Shown here piece after piece: positions 52,842 through 62,790 of a DNA stretch of 64,000 nucleotides; within the stretch, counting starts at the first letter, position 1, and each line of letters begins with the position of its first letter. The notes under the pieces were generated by a model that saw only the letters and a list, made by a program, of their open reading frames with translations, ran no database searches and was not told where the DNA came from. Where the stretch lies: NCBI GenBank assembly GCA_902579115.1, contig CACHFP010000005.1, forward strand, positions 25,155-89,154, in the 5' to 3' direction. Both the position numbers and the translations under genes were made by a program. Source of the stretch: an uncultured Pelagibacteraceae bacterium (GTDB lineage Bacteria > Pseudomonadota > Alphaproteobacteria > Pelagibacterales > Pelagibacteraceae).

Positions 52842-54615
52842 TTGCTTTAGGTAAAGTTATCTTTACAACCGTCCCTTCTCCTTTATTTTTATTTTTAATT
52901 GAAAAATTCCCAGAGTGTTCATTAATAATTTTTGTCACTATTGGCAAACCTAAACCTGTTCCCCTTTTTTTTGTTGTAAAGTAAGGAGTCATCGCTTTTT
53001 TAGCATCTGTAATACCAGTTCCATTATCAATTAGCTTACACACTATATAGTCGTTATTATCAGTAATTTCTATGTCAATATTCCCTTTGAAATTAAGGTT
53101 TTTTTCATTTTTTTCCAAAAAGGACTCTTCGGAATTTTTAATTAAATTTATAAAAACTCTATTTAATTGATTTTCATCACCGTTAATAAAGAGTTTGCTT
53201 TTTTTACTTAGAATATTAATTGAATTTTTCGATGACATTTTTAGAAATTCTACAGATTTATTGACCAAGTTAAAAATATTAATTTTTTTTAATATTGGTC
53301 TTGGCATTCTTGCAAAATTTGAAAATTCATTAACTAATTTTTCTATATCTTTAATTTGTCTATTAATTGTTTCCAAATATTTTTCAAATGCTTGGTGACT
53401 AGTTCCAAATTTATTCTTATATTTTTCCCTTAAACTGTCTATAGATAATTGAATTGGAGTTAAGGGATTTTTAATTTCATGCGCTAATTTTCTAGCTACT
53501 GTTTCCCATGCTTCGTATCTTTCAGTTATGAGCAATTTATCTTGTTGCTCTTTGAGTCTCTGAATCATTGAATTAAAATTTTTATTTAAAAGCATAAACT
53601 CATCGTCAGTTTGAAGCTCAGGAACTTTAACATCAAGGGCGCCTTTACTGATTGAGTCTGAAGCTCCAATAAGATTTACTATTGGTTTTGTTAATCTTGA
53701 GGCAAAAGTAATTGCGATAGACGTTGATAAGAATAGTAATAATGTTACAACTATAATATAAATTATTGCAAAAGTAACTTTAATACCAGTTTGGCTGTTT
53801 TCGACTGAATAATAAAAACTTACTGCTTGTTCAGTTTCATTTAGATATCTTAAAATTTCTGGGTCTATATTTCTTGAAATATATAAATAAGTATCAACTA
53901 ATGAATTTAATTTTGTCATTACAGTTGTTTTATTTTCAAGATTATTGGATACAAAAACAGGTTTTCCTTCCAATACTTGATCGTAATCTTCATCTGAAGG
54001 AATTACAAATTCTTCTGTAATATCTCTTACATCTGATAATAAAATATTTCCTAAACTATCAATTAAAAAAACATCATCAACTCTACGTAAAATTTTTTCT
54101 GATCTAACGACGTTTCTAAATCTTTTTGGATTAGAGTAGTAGTCATTAGAAGCTCGATTAAGACCAACGCTCATTAAAATTACGTCTGATAAAACATTTT
54201 CTTTACTTTCCTCAAGATAGTTTTTTGCTATATCAAAAGAGTTATTAACAGCATTAGTGATTTGCTTATCAAAATAATTCTGTATGCCAAAATTAAATAT
54301 AAATAATGAGAAAATCGCAACTACTAATGAGGGTATCACGGTAAATAATGAAAAAATTGAAATGTATTTTAAATTTGTTTGCGATCCTTTTTTATTTTTT
54401 TTACCAGTATAATAAAATCTGTAAAAATTTTTAAAAATTAGACTAAAAAAAATTATAAGTAAAAAAATATCTATTATTAATAAGTTTTGTAAATTCTTGT
54501 CAGTTAAAGGAACGAAACCCTCATTGATAAAGGTTAAAAATGTTACAATTCCCATAAAAATACATAAAAATGAGGATAAAATAATCCAATTGAAGTTTTT
54601 GATAATTTTAAACAT
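52834..54615 (-). CDS. ntrY: NtrY sensor histidine kinase, short form
   Basis: 593 aa. Three N-terminal membrane segments (about 10-30, 45-62, 84-110), a periplasmic sensor region to about 280, a further segment 280-305, HAMP (305-360), HisKA with His 379 in LAHEIKNPLTPIQL, and HATPase with NGTGI, TTKKRGTGLGLPIV. The PAS domain that usually lies between HAMP and HisKA in NtrY is not seen, which explains the short length (often 700+). Divergent from ispDF over 48 bases. Confidence 0.93.
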   Translation of the reverse strand: MFKIIKNFNWIILSSFLCIFMGIVTFLTFINEGFVPLTDKNLQNLLIIDIFLLIIFFSLIFKNFYRFYYTGKKNKKGSQTNLKYISIFSLFTVIPSLVVAIFSLFIFNFGIQNYFDKQITNAVNNSFDIAKNYLEESKENVLSDVILMSVGLNRASNDYYSNPKRFRNVVRSEKILRRVDDVFLIDSLGNILLSDVRDITEEFVIPSDEDYDQVLEGKPVFVSNNLENKTTVMTKLNSLVDTYLYISRNIDPEILRYLNETEQAVSFYYSVENSQTGIKVTFAIIYIIVVTLLLFLSTSIAITFASRLTKPIVNLIGASDSISKGALDVKVPELQTDDEFMLLNKNFNSMIQRLKEQQDKLLITERYEAWETVARKLAHEIKNPLTPIQLSIDSLREKYKNKFGTSHQAFEKYLETINRQIKDIEKLVNEFSNFARMPRPILKKINIFNLVNKSVEFLKMSSKNSINILSKKSKLFINGDENQLNRVFINLIKNSEESFLEKNEKNLNFKGNIDIEITDNNDYIVCKLIDNGTGITDAKKAMTPYFTTKKRGTGLGLPIVTKIINEHSGNFSIKNKNKGEGTVVKITLPKANA

Positions 54616-54663
54616 TTTAAATTAATATTAATTATTTATACAAATATATTATAAGTTTATACC

Positions 54664-55809
54664 ATGAGTTTTAGTTTAATTATTCTTGCTGGAGGTAATA
54701 GCCATAGATTTAGGTCTAATATTGGCAAACCATATCAAAAAATAGCAGGCAAATCATTAATTGAGATAAATATTATTAAAGCTCGTAAATATAAACAAAT
54801 TAAAAATGTTGTTCTTGTTTACAATAAAAAAGACTTTAAACGCGTTAAATCACTTAAGCTTAAAAACGTAAAATTGATTTCTGGGGGGAGGAACAGGCAA
54901 CAATCCACGTTTAAAGCTCTTAAATATTTAATTAATAAAAATGGACCAAAAAAAGTTTTAGTACATGACGTAGCCAGACCTAACTTTTCTACAAAACTTT
55001 TAAATTCAATTTTAATTAATATGAAAAATGCAAGAGCAGTTGTGCCTAGATTAAAAGTTCAAGATGCAATAAAACAGGTTATTGACTCCAGTAAAAATGA
55101 GTACATATTGAGTAAAAAAAGAGATAATTTATTTTTAACTCAAACACCTCAAGCTTTTAATTTAAAGGAAATTTATCTTTTACATAAAACAAACTCAGGA
55201 AAATATAAAGATGACGATATCTCCTTATATATGGATCTTAATAAAGTAAAATTTATTGAGGGTGAAAAGAATAATTTTAAAATTACTGAACAAATAGACT
55301 TTGAAAATCTTAAAAATGTTTATAAAATTAATCAAAGTGTCGGAATAGGATTTGATGTTCATCGACTAGCACCTAAAAGAAATCTTTACTTAGCTGGTTT
55401 AAAAGTAAAATCTAAGCTAGGCACTATAGGTCATTCAGATGGTGACCCTGTTCTTCACTCTGTTACAGATGCAATTTTAGGAGCTTGTAAAATGGGTGAC
55501 ATTGGTCAGATGTTTCCAGATAAAAGTAGAAAGTTTAAAAATATAAGATCAACTATTTTACTTCAAAAAGTAATAAAGCAAATTAAATTTAAAGGTTATT
55601 TTATAAATAATATCGATATTAATATTATTACTCAAACACCTAAAATTAAAAATTTAAAAAATAAAATGATAAATAGTATTTCGAGCCTCTGTGAAATTTC
55701 TAAAAATCAGATTAATATTAAAGGTAAGACAACTGAAAAATTAGGCGTGATAGGAAAAGAGAAAGCAATAGCATGTGAAGTGATTACTTCAGTGATTAAA
55801 TATGATTAA
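54664..55809 (+). CDS. ispDF: Bifunctional IspD/IspF enzyme of the MEP pathway
   Basis: 381 aa fusion. IspD part (1 to about 222): LAGGNSHRFRSNIGKPYQKI (CTP loop), VLVHDVARPN and TQTPQAF; makes CDP-methylerythritol. IspF part (from about 226): GIGFDVHRL with metal-binding Asp/His, HSDGDPVLHSVTDAILGA and the terminal TTEKLGVIGKEKAIAC; makes the cyclic diphosphate. Fusion is common in alphaproteobacteria. Overlaps pgpA by 8 bases. Confidence 0.95.
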   Translation: MSFSLIILAGGNSHRFRSNIGKPYQKIAGKSLIEINIIKARKYKQIKNVVLVYNKKDFKRVKSLKLKNVKLISGGRNRQQSTFKALKYLINKNGPKKVLVHDVARPNFSTKLLNSILINMKNARAVVPRLKVQDAIKQVIDSSKNEYILSKKRDNLFLTQTPQAFNLKEIYLLHKTNSGKYKDDDISLYMDLNKVKFIEGEKNNFKITEQIDFENLKNVYKINQSVGIGFDVHRLAPKRNLYLAGLKVKSKLGTIGHSDGDPVLHSVTDAILGACKMGDIGQMFPDKSRKFKNIRSTILLQKVIKQIKFKGYFINNIDINIITQTPKIKNLKNKMINSISSLCEISKNQINIKGKTTEKLGVIGKEKAIACEVITSVIKYD

Positions 55810-56305
55810 AAATTTTAATTTTCTTTTCGTTACTTTTTTTGGAATAGGAACTATAAGATATGCTCCTGGAACAATCACCTCTTTAATTACAACGATCCTT
55901 CTTTTTAGTTTTTTTCATATTATAAATATATCAAGTAATATTATATTAGTTTGTTTAATAATAATTTTTTTATATGCCTTTTATGCCATAGCTTATTACA
56001 TTAAAGATAATGAGAACAAAGATCCTAAAGAAATTGTTATAGACGAAGTAATAGGTCAATCTATTCCTATATATTTATATGAAATTTCTCATAGTTCAGA
56101 AAAGTTAACTCAAGATGCGCTTTTATTTTATTTATATATTTTCATTCTATTTAGATTTTTCGACATAAAAAAACCTTTTCCAGTAAGTACTTTTGATAAA
56201 AAATTTAAAAATAGTTTTGGTGTAATTTTGGACGATGTAATTGCAGGTTTATATGTTGTTCTTACATTAATAATTTTCATGATGATAAAATCTAAATTTT
56301 TCTAA
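55802..56305 (+). CDS. pgpA: Phosphatidylglycerophosphatase A
   Basis: 167 aa integral membrane phosphatase that forms phosphatidylglycerol. GIGTIRYAPGTITSL, IVIDEVIGQ with its acidic pair, LFRFFDIKKPFP and GVILDDVIAGLYV are the four conserved PgpA blocks. Four hydrophobic segments. Lies between ispDF and pncC with 8-base and 1-base overlaps, a layout common to alphaproteobacteria (ispDF-pgpA-cinA). Confidence 0.92.
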   Translation: MIKNFNFLFVTFFGIGTIRYAPGTITSLITTILLFSFFHIINISSNIILVCLIIIFLYAFYAIAYYIKDNENKDPKEIVIDEVIGQSIPIYLYEISHSSEKLTQDALLFYLYIFILFRFFDIKKPFPVSTFDKKFKNSFGVILDDVIAGLYVVLTLIIFMMIKSKFF

Positions 56306-56784
56306 TGACTTTAAATAAAAAAATAGTTTCATTACTTTATAGAAAAAAAATGAAGATTGCTGTTGCCGAGTCTTGTACCGGTGGAATGCTTGCTAGCAAT
56401 ATTACATCAGTAAGTGGATCTTCCAAAGTATTTACAATGGGATTAGTTGCTTACTCTAATCAAGCAAAAACTTACCTGTTAAAGGTACCAAATAAAATAA
56501 TAAATAAATATGGATCGGTAAGTGTTCAGTGTTGTTTGGCCATGGTTAACAATTTGAGTAAAATTAGTAAATCAAAGGTTTGTGTTTCAATAACTGGAAT
56601 AGCTGGGCCAAAAGGTGGATCTAGACAAAAACCAGTGGGTTTAGTTTATATAGGCATTAGGATTGGAAAAAAAGTTGTCATAAATAAATGTAATTTTAAA
56701 AAAAGAGGAAGGATTTTCATACAGAAAGAAACTGTAAAAAAATCTCTTAATATTTTGAAAAAACTAATTAAACTGGATAACTAA
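56305..56784 (+). CDS. pncC: CinA C-terminal domain protein, NMN amidohydrolase
   Basis: 159 aa stand-alone CinA C-terminal domain, expected to deamidate nicotinamide mononucleotide in NAD recycling. AESCTGGMLASNITSVSGSS carries the catalytic Ser/Thr region and Gly-Gly; VAYSNQAK and SITGIAGPKGGSRQKPVGLVY follow. The N-terminal MoCF-like domain of full CinA is not present. The end overlaps the convergent 103-aa membrane-protein gene by 17 bases. Confidence 0.9.
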   Translation: MTLNKKIVSLLYRKKMKIAVAESCTGGMLASNITSVSGSSKVFTMGLVAYSNQAKTYLLKVPNKIINKYGSVSVQCCLAMVNNLSKISKSKVCVSITGIAGPKGGSRQKPVGLVYIGIRIGKKVVINKCNFKKRGRIFIQKETVKKSLNILKKLIKLDN

Positions 56785-57079
56785 AATCTGGATTTACAAT
56801 TACATCTAACAGATGAGCTGTAAAACTATTTAACAATAAGAAGATGCTAAAAGCAATAATATAAAGTATAAAAACTAAAAAATTTCTGTTTCTCTTTCTT
56901 TGCAATAATTGTTTGTCTTCTGGTACCCACTCTTTATTTTTTGATTTAAAGTCATAGGAAAACATCCAATAAGTTAAATTTGTTTCGTTTGGATCGCCTG
57001 TTCTTATAGTTTTGATATATGAAGATAAGAATTTAAAGCTTAAAATGAATAAAATTAACAAAAAAGATATAGTAAACAT
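56768..57079 (-). CDS. Hypothetical two-segment membrane protein
   Basis: 103 aa with hydrophobic segments at about 3-22 and 67-87; the loop between has NETNLTYWMFSYDFKSKNKEWVPEDKQLLQRKRNR, charged and probably cytoplasmic. No family recognised. Its start overlaps the stop of the RatA/Coq10-like gene by one base, so it belongs to the lipA run. Its 3' end overlaps pncC. Confidence 0.6.
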   Translation of the reverse strand: MFTISFLLILFILSFKFLSSYIKTIRTGDPNETNLTYWMFSYDFKSKNKEWVPEDKQLLQRKRNRNFLVFILYIIAFSIFLLLNSFTAHLLDVIVNPDFSYPV

Positions 57080-57522
57080 TATTTGTATAATTTAATTGCT
57101 CTTTCTTCAAAAGCTTTAGCAATTTTGTCCAAACCAAGCTCAAAAGATTTTTTCATTATCCCATTCAAAATCGGATTTTTCAATTCAAAATCAATAAAAA
57201 ATTCTAACTGTGTTGAATTGTTTACTTCTTTAAATTTCCACTCATTTTTTAGGTGTTTTAAAGGTCCATCAAGATTTGTAACTATAATTAAATCTTTTTC
57301 TTTGTAGTAAGACACATGGCTCGAAAATGTCTCATTTAAAATGCTTTTTCCTACTTTCAAATCTCCATTAAATGTAATTAAATCTAAACTTTCATTTTTG
57401 TCGTAAACTTTGCCTTCAATACACCAAGGAACAAAATCTGGATATTTTTCAATATCAAGCACCATTTCAACTAATTGCTTTTTTTTACAAGAGATTATTT
57501 TTTTTATTGATGCAGTTGACAT
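57079..57522 (-). CDS. RatA/Coq10-family START-domain protein
   Basis: 147 aa polyketide-cyclase/START-like domain. [21 protein letters not shown] is the hallmark N-terminal segment (V-D-V-E-x-Y-P-x-F-x-P-W-C), and [29 protein letters not shown] the C-terminal helix. In alphaproteobacteria and mitochondria (Coq10) it helps ubiquinone function; the E. coli RatA name is also used. It overlaps lipA by 19 bases, an order seen in many alphaproteobacteria. Confidence 0.9.
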   Translation of the reverse strand: MSTASIKKIISCKKKQLVEMVLDIEKYPDFVPWCIEGKVYDKNESLDLITFNGDLKVGKSILNETFSSHVSYYKEKDLIIVTNLDGPLKHLKNEWKFKEVNNSTQLEFFIDFELKNPILNGIMKKSFELGLDKIAKAFEERAIKLYK

Positions 57523-58448
57523 TCAAGCTTTTTATTTCTTGCATCCTGTAATTTTCTAAAATCTTCGTCAGCATGATAAGAAGATCTAGTTAAAGGCGAT
57601 GAAGACACGAGTAAAAACCCTTTTGTCTTTGCAATTTGCTCGAACTCTTTAAATTCATCAGGATGGTAGTAACGATTTAATGGATGATGTTTTGGAGATG
57701 GTTGTAAGTATTGACCAATCGTAATAAAATCTACTTCAGCAGATCTAAGATCATCCATAACTTGAATTACTTCCTCTCTATTTTCTCCTAGTCCTACCAT
57801 TATTCCTGATTTAGTAAAAACTTTTTTATTAAATTTTTTAGCATTTTTTAAAAGTTCTAATGAAGCAAAATATCGTGCCCCTGGTCTAACGGTTGTATAG
57901 AGTCTGGGAACTGTTTCTATATTATGATTAAATACATCGAGATTTGCATTTAAAACTTTTTTATAAGCATCACCTTTTCTCAAGAAATCTGGCGTTAAAA
58001 CCTCTATTGATGTTTTTGGATTTTTTTCTCTAGTAGCTTTAACAACTTTGTAAAAATGTTCTGACCCTCCATCATCCAGATCATCTCTATCAACAGAAGT
58101 GATAACCACATGTTTTAAATTTAGGTCTTTTACTGCATTTGCAATTTTAGCCGGCTCAAAAATATCTAAAGAAGATGGTTTTCCGGTTGTGACATCACAA
58201 AAGGCGCAAGCTCTTGTACACGTATCTCCCATGATCATAAATGTGGCATGTTTTTTACTCCAGCATTCTGTAATGTTTGGGCAATTTGCTTCTTGGCAAA
58301 CAGTAACTAAATTATTTTGATTTACTACTTGTTTTGTTTGAAAAAATATTTGTGAGTCCACCATTTTAGATCTAATCCATTCTGGTTTTCTCTTTATTGG
58401 GTTAAAAGGTTTATTTACCTTTTCTGGATGTCTTGGTTTGTGGCTCAT
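57504..58448 (-). CDS. lipA: Lipoyl synthase
   Basis: Radical SAM enzyme inserting two sulfurs into octanoyl groups, 314 aa. Auxiliary cluster cysteines in [13 protein letters not shown], radical-SAM CxxxCxxC in [15 protein letters not shown], and the C-terminal [15 protein letters not shown] with the Arg-Ser-Ser-Tyr motif. Overlaps the upstream FtsB-like gene by 4 bases and the downstream RatA-like gene by 19. Confidence 0.96.
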   Translation of the reverse strand: MSHKPRHPEKVNKPFNPIKRKPEWIRSKMVDSQIFFQTKQVVNQNNLVTVCQEANCPNITECWSKKHATFMIMGDTCTRACAFCDVTTGKPSSLDIFEPAKIANAVKDLNLKHVVITSVDRDDLDDGGSEHFYKVVKATREKNPKTSIEVLTPDFLRKGDAYKKVLNANLDVFNHNIETVPRLYTTVRPGARYFASLELLKNAKKFNKKVFTKSGIMVGLGENREEVIQVMDDLRSAEVDFITIGQYLQPSPKHHPLNRYYHPDEFKEFEQIAKTKGFLLVSSSPLTRSSYHADEDFRKLQDARNKKLECQLHQ

Positions 58449-58738
58449 TTTAATTTAATTATAATTTCGTCTTTTGTTCCATATTTAAAATTTTCTCTGT
58501 AAAGCATATCTAAATAATCATAATCATTATTTTTTACCAGTGAAATTTTACGCTCTAAATTTTTTAATTTTTTAGTCAACATTTTCTCTTTATTTTCTAA
58601 CTCCTCATAAATTTTTTTTTTATCAAGATATGAAATTAATCCTCTTTCACCACTAATAAAATTAATTCCTATATAAAGAGTTAAGAAAATATTAAGTAAT
58701 ATAAATTTTTTTTTCTTTAAACTTTCAAAAAGTCGCAT
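58445..58738 (-). CDS. FtsB/DivIC-like septum protein
   Basis: 97 aa. N-terminal membrane segment at about 12-28 ([17 protein letters not shown]), then a coiled coil ([29 protein letters not shown]) and a C-terminal tail [23 protein letters not shown], similar to the LARERLGY/xGEx end of DivIC/FtsB septum formation initiators. Divisome scaffold with FtsL and FtsQ. Position just after eno is where alphaproteobacteria usually have this gene. Confidence 0.82.
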   Translation of the reverse strand: MRLFESLKKKKFILLNIFLTLYIGINFISGERGLISYLDKKKIYEELENKEKMLTKKLKNLERKISLVKNNDYDYLDMLYRENFKYGTKDEIIIKLK

Positions 58739-58741
58739 TAA

Positions 58742-59998
58742 CTAGATACTAGCCATTTTAGCTTGTTTGCCAAGTTCTTCTTCGATGCGTAATAACCTGT
58801 TGTATTTAGCTACTCTCTCTGATCTTGCTAAAGAACCAGTTTTAATTTGAGATGACATTGTAGCTGTTGCCAAATCAGCGATAAATGTATCTTCGGTGTC
58901 GCCTGATCTATGTGAAATTATAGTTTTGAAATCTGCAGCTTTTGCCATAGAAATAACTTCTAAGGTTTCAGTTAAAGTGCCTATTTGGTTTGGTTTTACT
59001 AAAATACAATTCGCTGAATTTTCTTTAATACCTTTAATCAGACGTTTTGTATTTGTAACAAACAAATCGTCACCTACTATTTGAACTTTAGTACCTATTT
59101 CTTTAGTAATTTTTTTCCATGACTCCCAGTCTTCCTCAGCAAATGGGTCCTCGATTGATTTTATTGGGTAATTAGAAGTTAGTTTTTTATAATATCCAAT
59201 ATTATCCTCAACTGATGTATAATTTTTTGATTTAATTGAATATTCACCCTTATCATTTACAAGTTCATTAGCTGCAACATCCAAACATATCGCAACGTCT
59301 TTTCCTGGCACTAATTTTGATTTTTCAATAGCATTAACAATTAACTCCAAAGCTTCTTCATTTGTATTTATAGACGGAGCAAATCCACCCTCATCTCCAA
59401 CATTAGTGAGCATTTTTTTTGATTTTAATAGTTTTTTTAAATTTTGAATAACTATAAAACATTTTTCTACAGCATCTAAAAAGCTTATAGCTGAGTCAGG
59501 CCTAATCATAAACTCTTGGATATTCAATTCATTATCTGCATGTGCGCCTCCATTTATAATGTTCATTAATGGAATAGGTAAAGAAAAACTTTTTCCTAAA
59601 TTTTTAAATAAGGATTTTTTATTTGATAAAGCTGAACATTTAGAATTAGCTAAAGAAACTGCAAGAGTTGCGTTAGCACCCAAATTTGTTTTATTTTCGC
59701 TGCCATCTAATTCTAATAAAATTTTATCAATATTTTTTTGATTATCCGATTCCTGACCTTTTAATTTACTAGAGATTTGATTATTAATATTTTCTACAGC
59801 GATATTAACACTCTTACCTAAAAATTTATCTTTATTTTTATCTCTTAGCTCATGTGCCTCAAATGCACCGGTTGATGCGCCGGAGGGAGAAATTGCAGTC
59901 GCAGAAATATTATTTTCTAAATGTACTTCTGCTTCTACTGTTGGGTTACCGCGACTATCAAAGACTTGTCTGCCTTTTATACTTTTAATTTTTGCCAT
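58742..59998 (-). CDS. eno: Enolase
   Basis: Converts 2-phosphoglycerate to PEP, 418 aa. RQVFDSRGNPTVEAEV, SGASTGAFEAHELRD, PLMNIINGGAHADN, VGDEGGFAP with general acid Glu, IEDPFAEEDWESW, and the catalytic lysine region LVKPNQIGTLTET then SHRSGDTEDTFIADLA. All Mg ligands are present. It lies two bases after kdsA and is followed by the FtsB-like gene. Confidence 0.97.
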   Translation of the reverse strand: MAKIKSIKGRQVFDSRGNPTVEAEVHLENNISATAISPSGASTGAFEAHELRDKNKDKFLGKSVNIAVENINNQISSKLKGQESDNQKNIDKILLELDGSENKTNLGANATLAVSLANSKCSALSNKKSLFKNLGKSFSLPIPLMNIINGGAHADNELNIQEFMIRPDSAISFLDAVEKCFIVIQNLKKLLKSKKMLTNVGDEGGFAPSINTNEEALELIVNAIEKSKLVPGKDVAICLDVAANELVNDKGEYSIKSKNYTSVEDNIGYYKKLTSNYPIKSIEDPFAEEDWESWKKITKEIGTKVQIVGDDLFVTNTKRLIKGIKENSANCILVKPNQIGTLTETLEVISMAKAADFKTIISHRSGDTEDTFIADLATATMSSQIKTGSLARSERVAKYNRLLRIEEELGKQAKMASI

Positions 59999-60000
59999 TC

Positions 60001-60822
60001 TTATTTTACTATTTTGTCAATCTCTGTAAGTTTTTTTAACAAATTTTTTACTTCGTTTAATGGAACCATATTTGGGCCATCTGATGGAGCATTATCTGGG
60101 TCTTCATGTGTTTCCATAAAAATTGCTCCAACTCCAACCGCTATAGCTGCTCGAGCTAAATAAGGCACAAATTCTCTTTGCCCCCCACTTTTTTCTCCCA
60201 TTCCACCGGGCTGCTGCACAGAATGAGTTGCATCAAAAACTATCGGGAATCCAAATTTAGACATTATTGGCAACGATCTCATATCAGATACAAGGGTATT
60301 ATATCCAAAGCTTGCACCTCTCTCTGTAATTAAGATATTCTTGTTTCCTGAGTCCTCGATTTTTTTAATTACATTAGCCATATCCCATGGTGCTAAGAAT
60401 TGTCCTTTTTTTACATTTATTATTTTACCTGTTTTAGCTGCTGCAATTAACAAATCGGTTTGTCTACACAGAAAAGCGGGAATTTGTAAAACATCTACAT
60501 GTTTTGCAACAATAGAACATTGTTCGGCTGTATGAATATCGGTTAAAACAGGTACTCCAACTTCTTTTCTTATTTTATCAAATATTGGGAGAGAATTTTC
60601 TAAGCCTAAGCCTCTTTTTCCTTTTAAACTTGTTCTATTAGCTTTATCAAAGGATGTTTTATAAATAAGATTAATTCCAAGTTCACTAGTGATATTTTTC
60701 AGTTCAGTAGAAATGCTAATTGCATGCTTTTCACTTTCTAACTGGCAAGGTCCAGCAATTAAAGTAAATGGTTTGTTATTGGCGATCTCAAAATTAGAAC
60801 ATTTTACCTTATGATTAATCAT
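60001..60822 (-). CDS. kdsA: 3-deoxy-8-phosphooctulonate (KDO-8-P) synthase
   Basis: Condenses PEP with arabinose-5-phosphate for the LPS inner core, 273 aa. [70 protein letters not shown], and [13 protein letters not shown]. Presence of the Cys in AGPCQ suggests the metal-dependent or independent class cannot be told by eye. Between pyrG (4-base overlap) and eno. Confidence 0.95.
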   Translation of the reverse strand: MINHKVKCSNFEIANNKPFTLIAGPCQLESEKHAISISTELKNITSELGINLIYKTSFDKANRTSLKGKRGLGLENSLPIFDKIRKEVGVPVLTDIHTAEQCSIVAKHVDVLQIPAFLCRQTDLLIAAAKTGKIINVKKGQFLAPWDMANVIKKIEDSGNKNILITERGASFGYNTLVSDMRSLPIMSKFGFPIVFDATHSVQQPGGMGEKSGGQREFVPYLARAAIAVGVGAIFMETHEDPDNAPSDGPNMVPLNEVKNLLKKLTEIDKIVK

Positions 60823-62441
60823 TTTTTTGAATTAATTTTTGCGGCCTTTATAAATGATGAGAATAGAGGATGTGGCGCTAAAGGTCTAGATTTAAATTCA
60901 GGGTGAAACTGAACTCCAATGAACCATGGATGGTTTTTTAACTCAATAATTTCTGGCAATTTATTATCTGGAGATATACCTGAAAAAATCATTCCTTTAT
61001 TTTCAAAATCCTCTTTATAATTAATATTAACTTCATATCTGTGACGATGTCTTTCTCGTATTGTTAAAGAATTATATATCTTACTTATTTTTGTGTCTTT
61101 TTTAAGTCTTGCTTCGTAACTCCCTAAACGCATTGTTCCACCCAAATTTTTATCAGTTCCTTTCATAAGTTTGCCATCTTTTGTCCATTCATTCATAAGG
61201 CCAATTACAGAAGCTTTTGATTGTCCAAATTCACTTGAAGTAGCATTTTTAATATTCAATAGATTTCTTGCAAATTCTATAACCGCCATTTGCATACCAA
61301 AACAAATACCGAGAAAAGGTATGTCGTTTTTCCTTGCATAATTTATTGCTGCAATTTTCCCTTCAGTTCCTCTTTTTCCAAATCCACCTGGTATCAAAAT
61401 TCCAGAAGCATTTTTTAGTTTCATTTTTATTTCATTTGGTTTTAAAAAATCTGACTCAATTCTAATTAAATTTACCTTTGAATTGTTGGCTATCCCTCCG
61501 TGTGTTAAAGCCTCATCAAGTGATTTATAAGCATCTTTAAGCTCAACATATTTACCGATTATTGCGATATTTACCTTATTAGTTGTGTTAAGAACTAACT
61601 GAGTAATTTTTTTCCAAGGTAAAAGATTTACTTTTTTTCTAGATTTCATTTTAAAGAATTTTAATACTCTCTCGTCTAACTTCTCCTTGTTAAAACTTAT
61701 TGGGGCCTCATAAATTGTTTTGACATCAACAGTTTCAATAACATCTTCGATTGCTACATTACAGAATAGAGAAATTTTCTTTCTCTGATCTAATGGAATG
61801 GTTCTTTCTGATCTACAAATAATGATATCTGGTTGAATACCAATGCTTCTAAGTTCTTTTACAGAGTGTTGAGTCGGCTTCGTTTTTATTTCATCTGATG
61901 CTCTCATATAAGGGACTAAAGTAAGGTGGATAAATAAGGTATTTGATTTACCTGTCTCATTTGAAAATTGTCTAATCGCCTCTAAAAAAGGAAGGCTCTC
62001 TATATCTCCAACTGTCCCTCCTATTTCGCAAATTACAAAGTCCTCTTTAAAGATGTCATTTTTTATAAATTCTTTAATTCTGTTTGTAATGTGAGGGATT
62101 ACCTGAACAGTTTTGCCCAAATATTTTCCTTGACGTTCTCTTTTTAATACGTCGTTATAAATTTTACCGGTGGTTATATTATCAGATTTTCTTGCAGAAA
62201 TACCTGAAAATCTTTCATAATGACCAAGATCTAAATCTGTTTCTGCTCCATCATCAGTTACATAAACTTCTCCGTGTTGAAAAGGGCTCATGGTGCCAGG
62301 ATCAACATTTAAGTAAGGATCAAGTTTTCTTATCCTAACTTTATAGCCTCTTGACTGTAATAAATAAGCTAATGATGCAGATGATAGTCCTTTACCTAAA
62401 GATGAGACCACGCCGCCAGTAACGAATATATATCGCGCCAT
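60819..62441 (-). CDS. pyrG: CTP synthase
   Basis: 540 aa, makes CTP from UTP, glutamine and ATP. Synthetase domain: [40 protein letters not shown]. Amidotransferase domain: [27 protein letters not shown] with nucleophile Cys, and HPEF with His/Glu near the end. Full length. A 7-bp hairpin with a 3-base loop lies just before the ATG. kdsA follows with a 4-base overlap. Confidence 0.97.
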   Translation of the reverse strand: MARYIFVTGGVVSSLGKGLSSASLAYLLQSRGYKVRIRKLDPYLNVDPGTMSPFQHGEVYVTDDGAETDLDLGHYERFSGISARKSDNITTGKIYNDVLKRERQGKYLGKTVQVIPHITNRIKEFIKNDIFKEDFVICEIGGTVGDIESLPFLEAIRQFSNETGKSNTLFIHLTLVPYMRASDEIKTKPTQHSVKELRSIGIQPDIIICRSERTIPLDQRKKISLFCNVAIEDVIETVDVKTIYEAPISFNKEKLDERVLKFFKMKSRKKVNLLPWKKITQLVLNTTNKVNIAIIGKYVELKDAYKSLDEALTHGGIANNSKVNLIRIESDFLKPNEIKMKLKNASGILIPGGFGKRGTEGKIAAINYARKNDIPFLGICFGMQMAVIEFARNLLNIKNATSSEFGQSKASVIGLMNEWTKDGKLMKGTDKNLGGTMRLGSYEARLKKDTKISKIYNSLTIRERHRHRYEVNINYKEDFENKGMIFSGISPDNKLPEIIELKNHPWFIGVQFHPEFKSRPLAPHPLFSSFIKAAKINSKK

Positions 62442-62442
62442 G

Positions 62443-62459
62443 GAAGTATGTTATACTTC
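62443..62459 (-). promoter_or_regulatory. Small hairpin at the pyrG translation start
   Basis: Arms 62443-62449 (GAAGTAT) and 62453-62459 (ATACTTC) with a 3-base loop, one base upstream of the pyrG ATG, in the position of the ribosome-binding site. No Shine-Dalgarno sequence is visible. Confidence 0.4.
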
Positions 62460-62485
62460 ATAAATAGACAATTACAAAGTTTTAA

Positions 62486-62785
62486 TTACTTAGATTGAGG
62501 AATTTGTGGAATGTTTGAATTTTCCTCTTCTTCTTTTTCTAGAACTGACTGTGTTTCACGTAATTCATCTCTTGAAATAGCTACTATAGCAATACTGCAA
62601 ATTATAAATAATGCAGCGATTATTGAAGTAAATTTTGTTAAAAAAGTTCCCACAGATCTAGCAGACGTGAAATTGTCTTGTGAAACACCCAATCCTAAAG
62701 CTCCGCCTTCAGATCTTTGTAAAAGAATTACAATAATTAAAATTATAGCAAGAATAATATTTATAAAAACTAATAAATTTTCCAT
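62486..62785 (-). CDS. secG: SecG protein-export membrane subunit
   Basis: 99 aa. Two membrane segments (about 3-22 and 47-69) joined by the conserved LLQRSEGGALGLGVSQDNFTSARSVGTFLTKFT, which matches the SecG loop. The tail is acidic. Between tpiA (5-base gap) and pyrG, as in most alphaproteobacteria (tpiA-secG-pyrG-kdsA-eno). Confidence 0.95.
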   Translation of the reverse strand: MENLLVFINIILAIILIIVILLQRSEGGALGLGVSQDNFTSARSVGTFLTKFTSIIAALFIICSIAIVAISRDELRETQSVLEKEEEENSNIPQIPQSK

Positions 62786-62790
62786 GATGC

